Positions 10,961 through 23,639 of a stretch of 64,000 bases of DNA are shown piece after piece. Under the pieces are notes generated by a model. The model saw only the letters and a program-made list of their open reading frames with translations, searched no databases and was not told the DNA's origin. The translations under genes were made by a program, and so were the position numbers. The number at the start of each line of letters is the position of its first letter. Position 1 is the stretch's first letter. Source of the stretch: Dama dama (Eukaryota > Chordata > Mammalia > Artiodactyla > Cervidae); assembly GCF_033118175.1 (NCBI RefSeq), contig NC_083691.1, positions 56,262,001 through 56,326,000 of the forward strand, given 5' to 3'.

Positions 10961-11749
10961 AAAAAAAATTATAAAGGATCAGCCCAGGAAATCTAGCATT
11001 TGACTAAAATCTTTTCCTATCAGAAACAGAAAATACAGTGGAAATGAAATGATCACATTAACATGCCCGAGAATTGAAAGACCAAGGAACAGACCCACGT
11101 GAAAACATCTGCAGAAGAAACTACATGAAGTCTTGGGTTCTCAGGGGAAAACATAGGGAGAAGTCAGGGATATAGATGAAGTGAGGCTAGCCAAGATGCT
11201 TGGATGGGCATATTAATTTTGACATACCCATTAAGAATGAGTGGAGATGCCAGCTATACCCTGCAAGTCAGGCCTGAAGATAAAAATCTGGAAATCAATG
11301 GCATTTAAACGCATGAGGTTAGATGAGCTCACCTACAGGGAGAAAGGAAAGATGGAAAAGAGGAGAGGAGCTAGAAAAGAATATTTTAATGTAAGTATCA
11401 AATAGCAGATATTTTACTTTGCAGGTGTGGTAAAGCCACAAAGACTATATTTTTGAAACAACAAAATATGTTGTTATGGGTATATATTTAAAGAATAACA
11501 GGCTCTTGACTATGCTGTTTGTGTGTTATGTTCACTATTGGAAGTACATGCAACAGGAGAAGAGATTTTTTTCACATAGATAAGTGAATATTTGTGAGCT
11601 ATAATTCCTTGAAAAGATATTTTGGGATCAGTACATAGGAAGAAAAGGTGAAGAGAAGAGTGTGATCAAGCCCACTAGTTCCCAGAGAGATGTTATAACA
11701 TTTCTCAAAAATTAAAAAGTCTGACAATGACTGATGAAAATGTTCAGAA
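10961..11749. other. CHMP3 intron 3, unclassified
   Basis: I see no exon, RNA gene or confidently assignable repeat. Parts at about 11100-11340 may be an ancient repeat but I cannot name it. Confidence 0.3.
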
Positions 11750-12295
11750 AAAAGAACCTTCATCCGCTGCTGGTGGGAATACAAATTAGCCTCTTTGGAG
11801 AGCAATTTTGCTGTTCTAGTAAAATTTAAACCCAGCTATTTTTAATGCAGCAATTCTACTTCTGAGGATATAACTGTCCTAAAGAAACACGTGCAAAAGT
11901 GAAAAGACATTCATAGTAGCACTGTTAGTAAAAATTGAAAGCTTAAGTGTTCATCAATAGGGAAAAGAAAAATAAAATGTGATACATTCACAGAATACAA
12001 TACCACCTAGGAGTTAAAAATATATATTTATCATCTCAAAACATATTCATCATTAAGTTGGTATGGTAAATATCGTGCCAAAATATAGTCTTATATGGGT
12101 ATATTTCAACCTCACAATGATAAATGGGAAACAATGCAGAACGAGACACAAAGTATAATACCATTTATACACATTTTAATAGTCATGATAATGGTTACTT
12201 CTGGGGAGGCTGAAAGAGAAGGGAATGGGATTGGAAAGATATATCAGACAAGCTTCAAGTTTAATAATACTGCTTTCTAAAATAAAAACTGAGGC
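11750..12295 (+). mobile_element. L1 LINE fragment, divergent
   Basis: The region carries degraded L1 ORF2 C-terminal and 3' sequence ('gctgctggtgggaatacaaa', 'atagggaaaagaaaaataaa', 'cagaatacaataccacctag'). All frames are broken. Confidence 0.65.
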
Positions 12296-12324
12296 AAAAT
12301 GTCAAATTTTATTGATTCTGGGTG

Positions 12325-12540
12325 TTAGATACATGTGAAAGTTGATTGGTCTATCCGACCTTTGTGACCCCATGGATATACACTCCATGGAATTCTCCAG
12401 GCCAGAATACTGGAGTGGGTAGCTGTTCCCTTCTCCAGGGGATCTTCCTGACCCAGGAATCAAAGCAGGGTCTCCTGCATTGCAAGTGGATTGAGCTTGC
12501 AATGAACTACATTGCAGCTGAGCTACAAGGGAAGCTCTTG
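12325..12540 (-). mobile_element. Bov-tA SINE
   Basis: Reversed SINE body 'ggaattctccaggccagaat' with 'ggatcttcctgacccaggaa' and the tRNA-head end 'agctacaagggaagctc'. Confidence 0.8.
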
Positions 12541-13044
12541 TTAGGTACATAAGCTATCCAATATATTATCTTCGCAACTGGGGAGAAGAGTCTGTGTATA
12601 TAGTGCCTGATTCATAGGAAGAGAAAACGCAAAATAAGCTAAATGTTTTCTGATGTTGATCCAGTAAAGGAAACGCTGAAAAAATTTAGAATAATTTTAT
12701 CATGGTCAACTGAGCACGTACCTTTTCAGCTGGCTGCAGAAAAAAACAGAAGTAAATACGAAGCTTTCACTGATGGCTGTAAAGGGTAAGTGTATTTAGT
12801 TTTCAAAATAACAGTAAAGTTACACTATTTCTCTCTGGTACTGAATACTTGGCTTGTCCAAAAGGCGTATATGTAGGTTATTTATCCAATATTTAAACAG
12901 CCTAAACACATCACTTTAGGACTGAAATAAGTTTTTAAAAGTTAAGAAGATACAGTATAAATAGTTTGTCTTATTTTTTTTAACTCTTTCTCAATTCATG
13001 GATTATTTTCTTCAGTATCTGGAGAAAGAAACTGATATATTCAC
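12541..13044. other. CHMP3 intron 3, no clear feature
   Basis: Ordinary intronic sequence. No exon or RNA gene is supported. Confidence 0.35.
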
Positions 13045-13207
13045 TATTGCTGCTGCTGCTGCTGCGTCATTTCAGTCATGTCCGACTCTGTGTGACCCCA
13101 CAGACGGCAGCCCACCAGGCTCCCCTGTCCCTGGGATTCTCCAGGCAAGAACACTGGAGTGGGTTGCAATTTCCTTCTCCAATGCATGAAAGTGAAAAGG
13201 GAAAGTA
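13045..13207 (-). mobile_element. Bov-A SINE with (GCT)n end
   Basis: It starts with a (TGC)n run at about 13048-13064 and continues with the reversed BovB tail ('gtccgactctgtgtgacccc'). Confidence 0.85.
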
Positions 13208-13404
13208 AAGCACAGTAAAAATAAAAACCCACATCCAAATGTTAAAATTGAACATAAAGAAATACTTTCAGAGCCAAATACAACCAAATAATGAATCAGG
13301 CATTCATCTGGCACCAGCCTCTAAACTGAAACATTCAAGTCTTCTAATTCTTGAATGTGATGTACTCATCAGAATAGTAACTGACAGAGTTGAAGATGCT
13401 GTTT

Positions 13405-13527
13405 GTTTTTTTTCTGGCCACGCCATATGGCTTGTGGGATCTTAGTTCTCTGACCAAGGCTTGAACTTGGGCCCTGGTAGTGAAAGCATGAGGTCCTAAT
13501 CATTGGACCACCAGGGAATTCCCTGAA
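13405..13527 (-). mobile_element. CHR-type SINE
   Basis: Reversed tRNA-derived SINE: 'ctggccacgccatatggctt' and the head end 'gaccaccagggaattccct'. Confidence 0.75.
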
Positions 13528-14351
13528 GATATTCTTTAATGGAAAAATTTCCCTGTAATTTCAGAGTCTGTACTCTGTCGAATTATCTGACAGTCATCTG
13601 CTGCTATTCTCAAAGAACTCTAGTTCTGGGTTTAGGATTTCTTCATTTAGCCAAAATTAAGTAAGAAAAGAAACCAACTAGATGTAAAATGTAACCTGTG
13701 CCTCAAGCTGTCAGTGACCTGGAGAAAGATGCCTGTGAAAGATGGCAAACCATATTATACTGGATCCTGAAAGCTAAGTAGATTAGTAGGTTTCTTCTTA
13801 AATATTATAATGATTAAAAAAAAAATTAAGTCCACATATACACCGAATACCTAATACACGGCTGGCAGGTTGCTAAGATGTAAGAAAGCCTCAGGCTGAG
13901 AGCCAGAGATGAGGCCGAGAAGGAGGGGAGTAACAGCCAAAGCCAAGCTTAGACTACTTAAAATCCTACTTGAGGCAGCTCTGGGTCCAGGACAGAGGAA
14001 GCTCTTTCTTCGTCCTCCCTCTAAGGCCTGGGCCCACTTCTTATTGCTAGGACTCAACCTTCAGATCACTTTTCAACACTGTTCACATGAGGAAATGTCT
14101 AAATTCTAAACGAAGTAGGTTGAGGTGTAGATGTTCCCATTACTTCAACAATACTGGCAAAAGAAAATCAATAACAGTAAAATAAAAATTAAAGTAATAA
14201 GTATTATTTTGCTTTTGTGTAACTCCCCAACTAAGACAATATAGAGAATAAATGCCAGAGCTCAGACGGTTCTTCCTATTCAAGGAAACTAGTGTTATGA
14301 TAATGGCAAGAGCCTCAGTTAATGAGGTGGTTGTAAGAACCGCTGTCTTAC
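13528..14351. other. CHMP3 intron 3, 5' part, unclassified
   Basis: It carries the donor of exon 3 at its right end on the minus strand. The short open frames at about 13850-14110 have no family resemblance. No repeat is clear. Confidence 0.35.
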
Positions 14352-14531
14352 CCAGCTGGTTCTTCATCCCCATGAGCACTGAGTTCATGTGTGCTTTGGA
14401 TGCGTAGAGCTTGCTCACAGCCTTCCTTGACCTGATCATCTCCTTGGCCAGAACCACACAGACATCCCTCTGACCCTTCTTGGCAGCATCTTTCACAGAT
14501 CGTTTCACTTTTTCTTCTTCTCTTTGGATAT
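14352..14531 (-). CDS. CHMP3: CHMP3 exon 3 (residues 36-96)
   Basis: This is the largest visible CHMP3 exon, 180 bp. It encodes residues 36-95, starting DIQREEEKVKRSVKDAAKKG and ending VLMGMKNQL, the basic helical hairpin of the ESCRT-III core used for membrane binding and polymer assembly. It begins with the last two bases of the Asp36 codon and ends with the first base of the Ala96 codon, matching the neighbouring exons. The minus-strand acceptor is a T-rich tract ending AATTTAG just before 14531. The donor is G/GTAAGA with GT at 14351-14350. The frame is intact, with no sign of decay. Confidence 0.96.
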
Positions 14532-14564
14532 CTAAATTTAGGACAGAACACAAAACACCAAAAC

Positions 14565-14702
14565 ATTAAGGGTAAACCAGGAGATGGCATCACTGACTCA
14601 ATGGACATGAGTTTGAGCAAACTCGGGGAGATACTGAAGGACAGGGAAGCCAGCATTCCATGGGGTCGCAAGGAGTTGGACATGATTTAGCGACTGAAGA
14701 AC
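14565..14702 (+). mobile_element. BovB-derived 3' fragment
   Basis: 'gagatggcatcactgactca' through 'gcgactgaagaacaaaaag' is the 3' terminal part of BovB in sense orientation. It lies only about 35 bp outside exon 3, on the acceptor side. Confidence 0.8.
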
Positions 14703-14989
14703 AAAAAGGAGATTTACTAGCACTGAAATCTGTTCTCATTGTGATCTAAATGTGTCTATTAAGTAAGAAACAGGAGGATATAAACCAAATAAAAATAATA
14801 AATCATTTCTAATATTATTTCCAATATCACATTAAAGTATTATAAGTGTAAACAGAAAAAAAATAAATCCTATTACACCAGACAAAATTTCAAAACTGCT
14901 TTTCCAAGCCCATTCTAACATCTGTTGGTACTGGTATTAAGGAACCTGCAACTTAAGGAAAGTCTGAACATGCTAAAAGTATTACAACA
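14703..14989. other. CHMP3 intron 2, no clear feature
   Basis: A/T-rich intronic sequence with nothing assignable. Confidence 0.3.
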
Positions 14990-17112
14990 CAGCGTGATGA
15001 CTTACTGACATACATCATGAAATGATGATCATGGTAAGTTTAGTTAACATCCATCATCTCATACGAATATAAAACACAGAAAAACATTTCTTCCTTGTGA
15101 TGAGAACTCAGGATTTACTCTCTTAACAGCTTTCATATATAATATACAGCAGTATTAATTATATTTATCCTGTCATACATGACATCCCTAGTGCTTATTT
15201 ATCTTATACTGGAAGTGAGTACCTTTTGACTACCTTCATCCAATTCTCACTCCCTGCAAACTCAATCTCTGGTGACCACAAATCTTATCTCTTTCTATGA
15301 ATTTGCTTGTTTGTGGTTTTTTGAACTATAAGTGACCTACAGCACTATGATAGGTCCTGGTGCACAGTGTACATTACAAAATGATCACCACAATAAGTCT
15401 AGTTACCATTCATCATCCTATAAAGATATATTATTATTACTGATTATATTTCTCACTCTGTATGTTTCATCCCTGTGATTCACTTATTTTGTAACTGGAA
15501 GTCTGTACCTCTTGATCTCCCTTATCTATTTCATTCATTTCCCTGCACCCCTCCCCTCTGACCACCCATTTGTCTCTGCTTCAGTAACTGTTTCTGTTTT
15601 GCTATGTTTGTTCATTTGTTTTGTTTTTTAGATTCCACATATATGTGAAATCATATGGTATTTTCTTTCTCTGTCTTATTTCACTTAGCATAATTCCCTT
15701 GAGGTCCATCATGCTGTCACAAACAACAAGATTTCATTCCTTTTTATGGCTGAGTAATATTCTAGCATATATATGTATACACATACAACATCTTTAGCTA
15801 TTCATCTATCATGGGTACCGAGGTTGCTTCCATATCTTGGCTACTGTGAGTAATGCTGCAGTAAACATAGGGATGAATATATCATTCCAAATTAGTGTCT
15901 TTGTTTCCTGTGGGAAAATATCCAGACACATAACTGCTGGATTATATGGTAGTTCTAGCTTTTTGAAGAACCTCCATGCTGTTTTCCATAGTTGTTGCAC
16001 CAATTTACATTTCCATCAATATTGCACAAGGGTTCCCCATTCTCCCCATCCTAATCCAACAATTTATTTGTTGTCTTTTTAATAATAGCCATTTTTCACA
16101 GGTGTGAGATAGTGTCTCACTCTGGTTTTGATTTGCATTTTCCTGATGATTAGTGATGCTGAGCATGTTTTCATTTGTTTGTTGGCCATCTGTATGTCTT
16201 CTTTGGAAAAATGCCTATTGAGGTTCTCTGCCCATTTTTAAAAAAACAGTTTTATTGCCTATTTGAGGTCTTTTATGTTTCCATATAAATTTGAGATTAT
16301 TTGTTCAGTGAAAAATGCCACTGGAAGTCTAATAGGTACTGAAATGAATCTATAGATGACTTTGAGTAGTATGGTTATCTTAATAATTCTTCAAAGTCGT
16401 TCACATGGTATAACTGTTTGTGTCATTTTCAGTTTATTTCATCAACATCTTACAGTTTTCTGAATACAAGTTTTTTACCTCCTTTGTTTGATTTACTCCT
16501 AGGCACTTTATTCTTTTTGATGCAATTGTAAATTGAATTGTTTTCTTAACTTCTCTTTCTGATCTCTATATTAATTTTGTATCCTACAACTTTACTGAAT
16601 CCATTTATTATTTCTAATAGTTATTTGGTAGTATCTTTAGGGTTTTCTATACATAGTATCATGTCATCTTCAAAGAGTAACAGTTCTTCTTCTTCCTTGC
16701 CAGTTTGGATCATTTTATATCTTTTTCTTGTCTGATTGTGTGGCTAGGACTTCCAAGGCTATGTTACATAAAGAGCACAAAAGTGGGCCACCCTGTCTTA
16801 TTCCTGATCTCAGAGGTAATGCTTTCTTTCAGCTTTTCACTCTTGAATATGACGTTGGCTGTAGGTTTGTCATAGATAGCCTTTATTATGTTGAGTGATG
16901 TACCTTCTCTAATCCCTTTGTTGAGTTTTATATCATAAATGGATGTTGAATTACGTCAAAAGTTTTTTCTCTATTAAGATGACTGTATGATTTTTATTCT
17001 TCAGTTTATTAACATGGTATATCACAATATATATTTGCATAAAGTGAACCATCCTTGGGATAAAATGCCACTTGATCATGGAGTATAATCCTTTTCAATG
17101 TACTGCTGAATT
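14990..17112 (-). mobile_element. L1 LINE, long 3' portion, reversed
   Basis: The plus strand shows reversed L1 3' UTR sequence. Two related pieces, about 15000-15290 and 15360-15600, look like neighbouring copies of the same region. ORF2 C-terminal sequence follows (about 15800-17100; minus-strand WRFFKKLELPYNPAVMCLDI is visible). Many frames are broken. A retrocopy interrupts the element after the TGGCTGCTAATATTTT site at 17113-17128, and it resumes at 19541. Confidence 0.85.
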
Positions 17113-17128
17113 TGGCTGCTAATATTTT

Positions 17129-19540
17129 TTTTTTTTTTTACATGCCCCCATGGGTACAATATTTTTAAAAATTTCTTGAGGAAGCACAAAAGCACATATT
17201 ATACAAAATGAAAACAACCCAAAGTCCAAACCATTCCCAAAGGGTCAATACCCCAAAGTCAATTTCTGGTCAAATGACAACTCGCTGATGTCACAGGGTC
17301 ACTCCTTGAGCCGAAGTCCTCTGCATGAAGTTGACCACTTCTGTAGAACAGCTATAACTCTATTAAATTCAAAACCCTATGGACTAAAGGTTAACCTTAT
17401 ACACCACTAATGGAAATACTATGTATACATAGAGAAACCAGGGCAAAACCATAATACAGAAGCTGTAAATGGCATTACCAATTTCCCCAAGGAGAAACAT
17501 TTTTCCCTCTCAGTTCTAAAATCTAGTAACATGTTGGGGGGCGGCAGTCATTTGTGATCATGGAAGGGTCTTTTCTATTATTTTTGAATCCCTTTATTGA
17601 GGTATAAGCAATAACTGACATACAAAAAGATGTACACATTTAATGTATAGAATTGAATGAGTCTGGAGATAAGTATACATCCATAAAGCATCTCTATAAT
17701 CTATACCATAAACACACCGATCCACTCTGAAGTTTCATTCCACCTTCATAATTTATTATTATTAGTATTTGGTAATGAAAACATAACAGTAAAGATCTAC
17801 CCTCTTAGCCTTTTCAGGACACATCAGTTCCGGGGTCTGGAGGAGATGCACAGGTGCTTGGTTCCTGGCTTTAACTACATCTATATCCTGTAGCTCAGTA
17901 CTCTGACAAACTACTAGAGGAAAATCTACAACAGGCCTTTGAGCACTCTGGAAGGTGCTTTGTCTGACTGATAGGGGAGGATGGGTAAACCAGTGAATCT
18001 CCTTAGGATTCACTGAAGTGGGTCCACTGCTGCTCTTTTCCAAAGGTGATAAGAAGTAATATAATAGGCTTGCACATGAATAAGGAGAAGCAAAGGAAGC
18101 TCAGAAAGCCAACCCAAATCGAAACTGTGAGGTGGCCTGGCTGGTGACATTCAGTAACCCATTTTGGGTGCATACTGAAGTCAGCATAGTGGACTGGAAG
18201 GGCAAATTCAAATCCAGAGGGATGAAGAGAATATTCAAATTGTACAGGAATGCACAGATTTGGCTCATTCTGTCCACTCTATTTGACAGAGCTGCACACT
18301 AAAATTCCATAAGTAAAACTCTGCCGGATCTGAGTCCTTGCCTCCTCCCAAGTATTCTAGCAGATCCTGTGCACCACAAGACACAGAAATCGGACCTCTG
18401 CCAATTGGAGACCAAATCTCTGCTCCTTCAGAGTACATGAGTAAGTGACGGGGAGAGATGAAGTTCAGCTCCGCTTGCCAACAGACTGCTGATGTCAGCA
18501 GAGCAACTTAAACCATCTCTAAACAAGGTTAGCAGTTTTAAACTTCATCCCCAGTGATCCTATTGATCACAGAGAAGTCGCCCTCAGGGCATATGTATGG
18601 GTAAAAAGCTCCTAGAGGATAAGCAGTCACTCATACTTTTTACTTGTCCTTCAGGTGCTGTTTCCACAAGTTCCTCTTGAGAAAGTTGTCTGCACAGGTC
18701 TGGCTATGGCCAGGAATTTAGAATCAGCAATTGGAGGGACGGTGAAGATACCCAGGGAACCTGGGATCTCACGGGGAGCACATTGTAAGGGACACTCAAA
18801 TAAGGAAAATTAAATTGCTCATGCTGAAAAGGGACGAACGCCTCTATCCCACATTTCCTCAAAAACTGGAGTGTGGTCATTTCTTTGTCTGACTCTGGGA
18901 AATCACTTCATTCATGTCTGACTCTGTGTGACCCCACAGATGGCAGCCCACCAGGCTCCCCTGTCCCTGGGATTCTCCAGGCAATAGGCTGCCATTTCTG
19001 ACTCTCTGCAATGTATGCAAATCTTTTCTGTAAGTTAAATAAGCCTCTTGGGAATTTGAAAAACCAAGAGTGTTCCTCAGGGACCTGGCGGCAAAAGAGT
19101 CATCAAGAGCCCATAAAGCTACAGGAAAAAGGCAGAAAATATCTCAAACGAAGCCAGCCAAGATGACTTTGATGGGCAGTGGGAACAAGAGTGTGCGGAA
19201 GGGGAAGAAGGCCTCATGGTTGTTCTTCAGTTTCACAATTGTCTTGACTAGGAAATAAGCCAGTTTTGATCATCGTCATGTCACCTCTTGGCATCATAGC
19301 AGGATTAAAGAGGCTGGTTTCCAAACAGAAGCCCCGTAATATCTCAGGAAATTGCTGGCCTCATCTGGCAGGTCTGGACAGCTAATTCCGGGTCCACTCT
19401 CTTCTCCTTACAGGCCCATTGGTTGGCCAGTACTAGATTTTGCCATCACAGGTCACTTCTGCAATCTCGGAAAGGGAGCCGCCATGTTAAATCCTAACGG
19501 AGGAAAACGGTCTACGGAAGCCCCCACAGCACAATCCAGC
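17129..19540 (-). pseudogene. Unidentified processed retrocopy in L1
   Basis: This is a 2.4-kb block with poly-A on the minus strand (T run at 17123-17139), precisely flanked by a perfect 16-bp duplication at 17113-17128 and 19541-19556. The L1 sequence on both sides is continuous without it. It is therefore an RNA copy inserted by the L1 machinery, transcribed originally on the minus strand. Its 5' end (about 19540 downward) is GC-richer and has an ATG in a good context near 19485 (MAAPFPRLQK, then a stop). Short protein-like stretches follow but are repeatedly broken, for example about 18870-18740 and 18043-17762 (93 open codons). I could not identify the parent gene; a non-coding parent is possible. 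A reversed Bov-A SINE piece at about 18900-18990 inserted later. Confidence 0.7.
18893..18992 (-). mobile_element. Bov-A SINE fragment in the retrocopy
   Basis: 'tctgactctgtgtgacccca' through 'gggattctccaggcaatagg' is a reversed Bov-A monomer within the unidentified retrocopy, so it is younger than that copy. Confidence 0.75.
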
Positions 19541-20344
19541 TGGCTGCTAATATTTTGTTGGGGATTTTTGCATCTATGTTCATCAGTGATACTGGCCTGT
19601 ATTTTTCTATTTTGTGTGTGATATCTTTGTCTGGTTTTGACATCAGGGTGATGCTGGCCTCAAAGAATGAGTTTGGAAGTTTTCTTTCCTATTCAAATTT
19701 TTGGAGTAGTTTGAAAAGGACAGATCTAAACTCTTCTTTAAGTATTTGGTAGAATTCACCCATGAAACCATTTGGTCCTCAACTTTTGTTTCTTGAGAGT
19801 TGTTTTCTTGCTGATGTAATTTCATTACTGGTTAATAGGTCTATTCATTTTCTATTTCTTCTTGAGTCAATCTTGGAAGACTCCATTTCTAAGAATTCAT
19901 CCATTTCTTCTAGTAATCTGTCCATAAGTAATCGTCTATAATTCTTTGTATTTCTCTAGTGTCAATTTTAAGTTCTACTTTTTCCTTTCTGATTTTATCT
20001 CCTAGGCCCTCTCTTTTTCTTGATGAGTCTAGCTATAAATTTTAAAATTTTGTTTATCTTCTCAAAGAACCACCTTTTACTTTCACTGATCCTTTCTACT
20101 GTTCTTTAAAATTTTCTATTTCATCTATTTTTGCTCTGATCTTCTTTATTCATTCCTCCTACTAACTTTGGGTTTGCATGTTGTTTATCCTAGTTCCTAT
20201 AGGTGTAAGGTTAGGTTGTTTGAAATTTTTTTCTTGTTTCCTGTGGTAGGCTTATATTGCTATAAACTTCCCTCATAACTGCTTTTGCTGTATGCCATAG
20301 ATTTTGGATTGCTGTGTTTCCATTTTCACTTGACTCCACATAAT

Positions 20345-20476
20345 TATTTTTTCTTTTTTTTTTTGCTGCACTGCATGGCTTGTGGGATCTTACTTCCTCA
20401 ACCAGGGATCAAACCTGGGCCCTAGGCGGGAAGAGAACAGAGTCCTAACCACTTGACTGCCAGGGAATTCCCTGAC
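20345..20476 (-). mobile_element. CHR-type SINE in L1
   Basis: T-rich start, 'gcactgcatggcttgtggga' and the head end 'gactgccagggaattccct'. Confidence 0.75.
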
Positions 20477-21057
20477 TAAGTATATTTTGGTTTCTTCTTT
20501 TTAAGTCTTCAGCAACCCACTGGTTTTTGAGTAGCATACTGTTTAGTCTCTATGAGTTTGTGTTTGCAGTTTTTTCCCCCTTGTAGTTGATTTCTCATAG
20601 TATTGCAGTCTCATAGAACTGTAGTCAGAAAAGATGGCTGATACTCTTTTGATCTTGTTTTGTGGCCTACCGTGTGATTTATCCTGGAGGATGTTCCATG
20701 TGTACCTGAAAAGAATAGGTATTCTGCTGCTTTTGGATGGAATGTTCTGTATATATCCAATAGGGTTTGAAATAAAGAAGTGTGAATTTCCAATTTTGTT
20801 CTTTTTCAATATTTTTTTGCTCTCTGGAATCTCTTGAGATCCCATATCAAGTTTAGGATAGATCTTTTTCCATTTCTTCAAAAAACATTACTGGGATTTT
20901 GATAAGGATTGCAATGACTCTACAGATCACACTGGGTGCTATGACATCTTAACAATATTAATGATTCTAATCCATGAATCTAGGATGTCCTTCCATGTAT
21001 TTATGCCTTTAATTTCTTTCAGCAATATCTTATAGCTTTCATCATAAACCTTTCACC

Positions 21058-21327
21058 TGCTGCTGCTGCTGCTAAGTCACTTCAATCGTGTCTGACTCTG
21101 TGTGACCCCATAGATGTCAGCCCACCAGACTCCCTCATCCCTGGGATTCTTCAGGCAAGAACACTGGAGTGGGTTGCCATTTCCTGCTCCAATGCGTGAA
21201 AGTGAAAAGCGAAAGTGAAGTCGCTCAGTCGTGTCCGACTCTTAGCAACTCCATGGACGGCAGCCTACCAGGTTCCTCCATCCACGGGATTCTCCAGGCA
21301 AAAGTACTGGAGTGGGGTGCCATCTGG
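21058..21327 (-). mobile_element. Bov-A2 dimeric SINE
   Basis: A (CTG)n end at about 21057-21073, two BovB-tail monomers and the 'gtgaaagtgaaaagcgaaag' linker between them. Confidence 0.85.
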
Positions 21328-22958
21328 GTTAAGGTAATTCCTAAGTATTCTATTTTTGGTAGTATTATAAATGGCACTGTTTTCTTAACCTCCTTTTCCA
21401 GCTGTTAGCATACAGAATAACGCAACTGATTTTTCTATGTTTTGTATCTTGCTACTTTGCTGAATTACTTTGCTAGTTCTAATAGTTGGGTTGTGAAATC
21501 TTTAGGGTTTTATACATGTAAGATCACATTACCTGCAAACAGACAATTTAACTTCTTCATCCACAATTTGAAAATCTATCCTGGAGAATGTAACTTGTAC
21601 ACTTAAGAATGTGTATTCTGTTGTTGCATTGAGTATTCTATGTATGTCTGTTGGGTCTAGTTGATTGATGTGTTGTTCAAGTCATCTTTGATCCTTACTG
21701 ATTTGTCTGGTTGTTATATCCACTTTTGGGCATGAGTTATATTAAAGTCTTCAACTACTGTTGTAGAATTTACTTTCCTTCATATATTTTAACCATGTGT
21801 CATTAGGTGCATAGATGTATGTAACTGTTACATCTTATTGTATTAAAATATAATGTCCTTCTTTGACTCTTGTAATCTTTTTTGATTTAAAGTTTATCTT
21901 ATATTAGTACAGCAACCTCCATCCTTTAAGTTACTATTCCCGTGGCATATCTTTTTCCTTCCTTTTTTTTACTTTCAAAACCTATTTGTATCTTTGGATC
22001 TAAAGTGAGTCTCTTATATACAGTATACACTAGGGTCATTTTACCCCATTCTGCCAAGGTCTATTTTTGATTGGAGAATTTAATTCATTTACATTTAAAG
22101 TAATTACTATGGGAAGGAAATCTTTAAAAAGAAGAGACATATGTACACATTAACTTTGCTGTGCAGCAGAAACTAACCCAACACTGTAAAGCAACTACAC
22201 ACCAACAAAAATTAATCTTAAAAAAGCAATTACTGATGAGCAGGGGCTTAATTCTTCCATTTTGCCTTTTTTGTCTGTAGGTCTTACAGTTTTTTACCCT
22301 TCATTTCCTACATTATCTTCTTCTGTGCTTATGTGTCTTTTCTTATGGTCAAACTTTTCAAGTCCCTTTTCATTTGCTTTTGGGTATAATTTATAGCTAC
22401 TTTCTTTGTGATTATCACAGTGAACGCACCTAATATACTAATGTTATAATGCTAATTTGAATTTATATGAGCTTAACTTTAATGTTATACAAAAACTTCA
22501 CTCCTTTACAGTTTTGTCTGCACCCCCATTCAGTTACTAATGTCACAAAAGTACATCTTTCTGCACTATATGTTAAAAAATAAAGTCCAATATATTTTTA
22601 AATGCACAAGTCTCCTAAATCATATGAAAACAAAAAACGAAGTTACAAACCAAAGTTACAAAAATATTAGCTTTTATAATTGCCCATGTATTTGTCTTTA
22701 ATGGAGATACTTATTTTTTTCATTATAGCTTCCAGTTACATTGTAACTATCTCTAGTAACAGGTTGTTACTATCTATCAACCTGAAGGACATGCTTTAGC
22801 ATTTCTTGCCAGGCAGGTCTAGTGATAACAAACCCAATCAGCTTTCATTTAAGTAGGACTGTCACTCCTTTGTTTTGCTGGATATAGGATTCTTGATATA
22901 CAGGTATCTTCTTCCAGCACTTAAATATATAAACTCACTTCCTTCTGGCATTCCTCTA

Positions 22959-23590
22959 AAATTAAGTACAGAATTAATTACCATTTAACCAATCCTTTCC
23001 TCTCCTAAATCCTCCTCACCACCCAGCAACCATAAGTCTGTTCTCTATCTCTGTGAGTCTGTTTCTGTTTCGTAGATATGTTCATTTGTATCATAGTTTA
23101 CTTTCCACATATAACTAATATCATATGTACATAAACTGATGAATGCAAACCATTTAAAAATATACAGTTCATTGATATTAAGTATACTTACACTGTTGTA
23201 CAGCCATCACCACTATCTCCTGAACTTTCCCTTCATCTCATGTTGAAACTCTGTTCCTGTTAACAGTGACTCTCCATTTTTCCTTCTTCACATTCCCTGG
23301 TAATCACCATTCTGCTTTCTGTCTCTATAATCAGACTCAGTGTAACTATCTGTCCTGTTGTGTCTGGCTTCTTTCATTTCATAATGTTTCCATGACTCAT
23401 TTATGTGACAGCATGTATCAGAATTTCCTTCTTTTTAAAGACTGAATAAATATCCCATTGTATGTATATATTTCATTTTGTTTATGTATTCATCTATCAG
23501 TAGAAATTTGGGTTATTTATACCTTCTGCTGTTGAGAATTATGCTGTTATAAACATGAGTGTACAATTTATTTAATCTGACTTCCATAAA
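22959..23590 (-). mobile_element. L1 LINE 3' UTR, reversed
   Basis: 'ctgtgagtctgtttctgttt', 'gttcattgatattaagtata' and 'tttcctggtaatcaccattc'-type sequence are typical of reversed old L1 3' UTR. It is probably a separate copy from the one to its left. Confidence 0.6.
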
Positions 23591-23639
23591 ACCATTTCTT
23601 TATAAGGAGTAAGAAGTTTATTTAGGTTTTTTTTTTTAA

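Larger units (their letters stand above)
19541..22958 (-). mobile_element. L1 LINE, reversed, continuation
   Basis: It resumes exactly where the L1 at 14990-17112 stopped: 'gggatttttgcatctatgtt', 'tttgtctggttttgacatca' and on through RT and upstream ORF2 sequence in reverse. It is interrupted by a CHR SINE (about 20345-20476), a Bov-A2 SINE (about 21058-21327) and a small 3'-end-like insertion at about 22110-22225. No intact frame remains. Confidence 0.85.

Noticed and set aside
17762..18043. The 93-codon minus-strand frame as a standalone protein gene
   Set aside because: It lies within the retrocopy, has stops on both sides in the same frame and shows no domain that I recognise.
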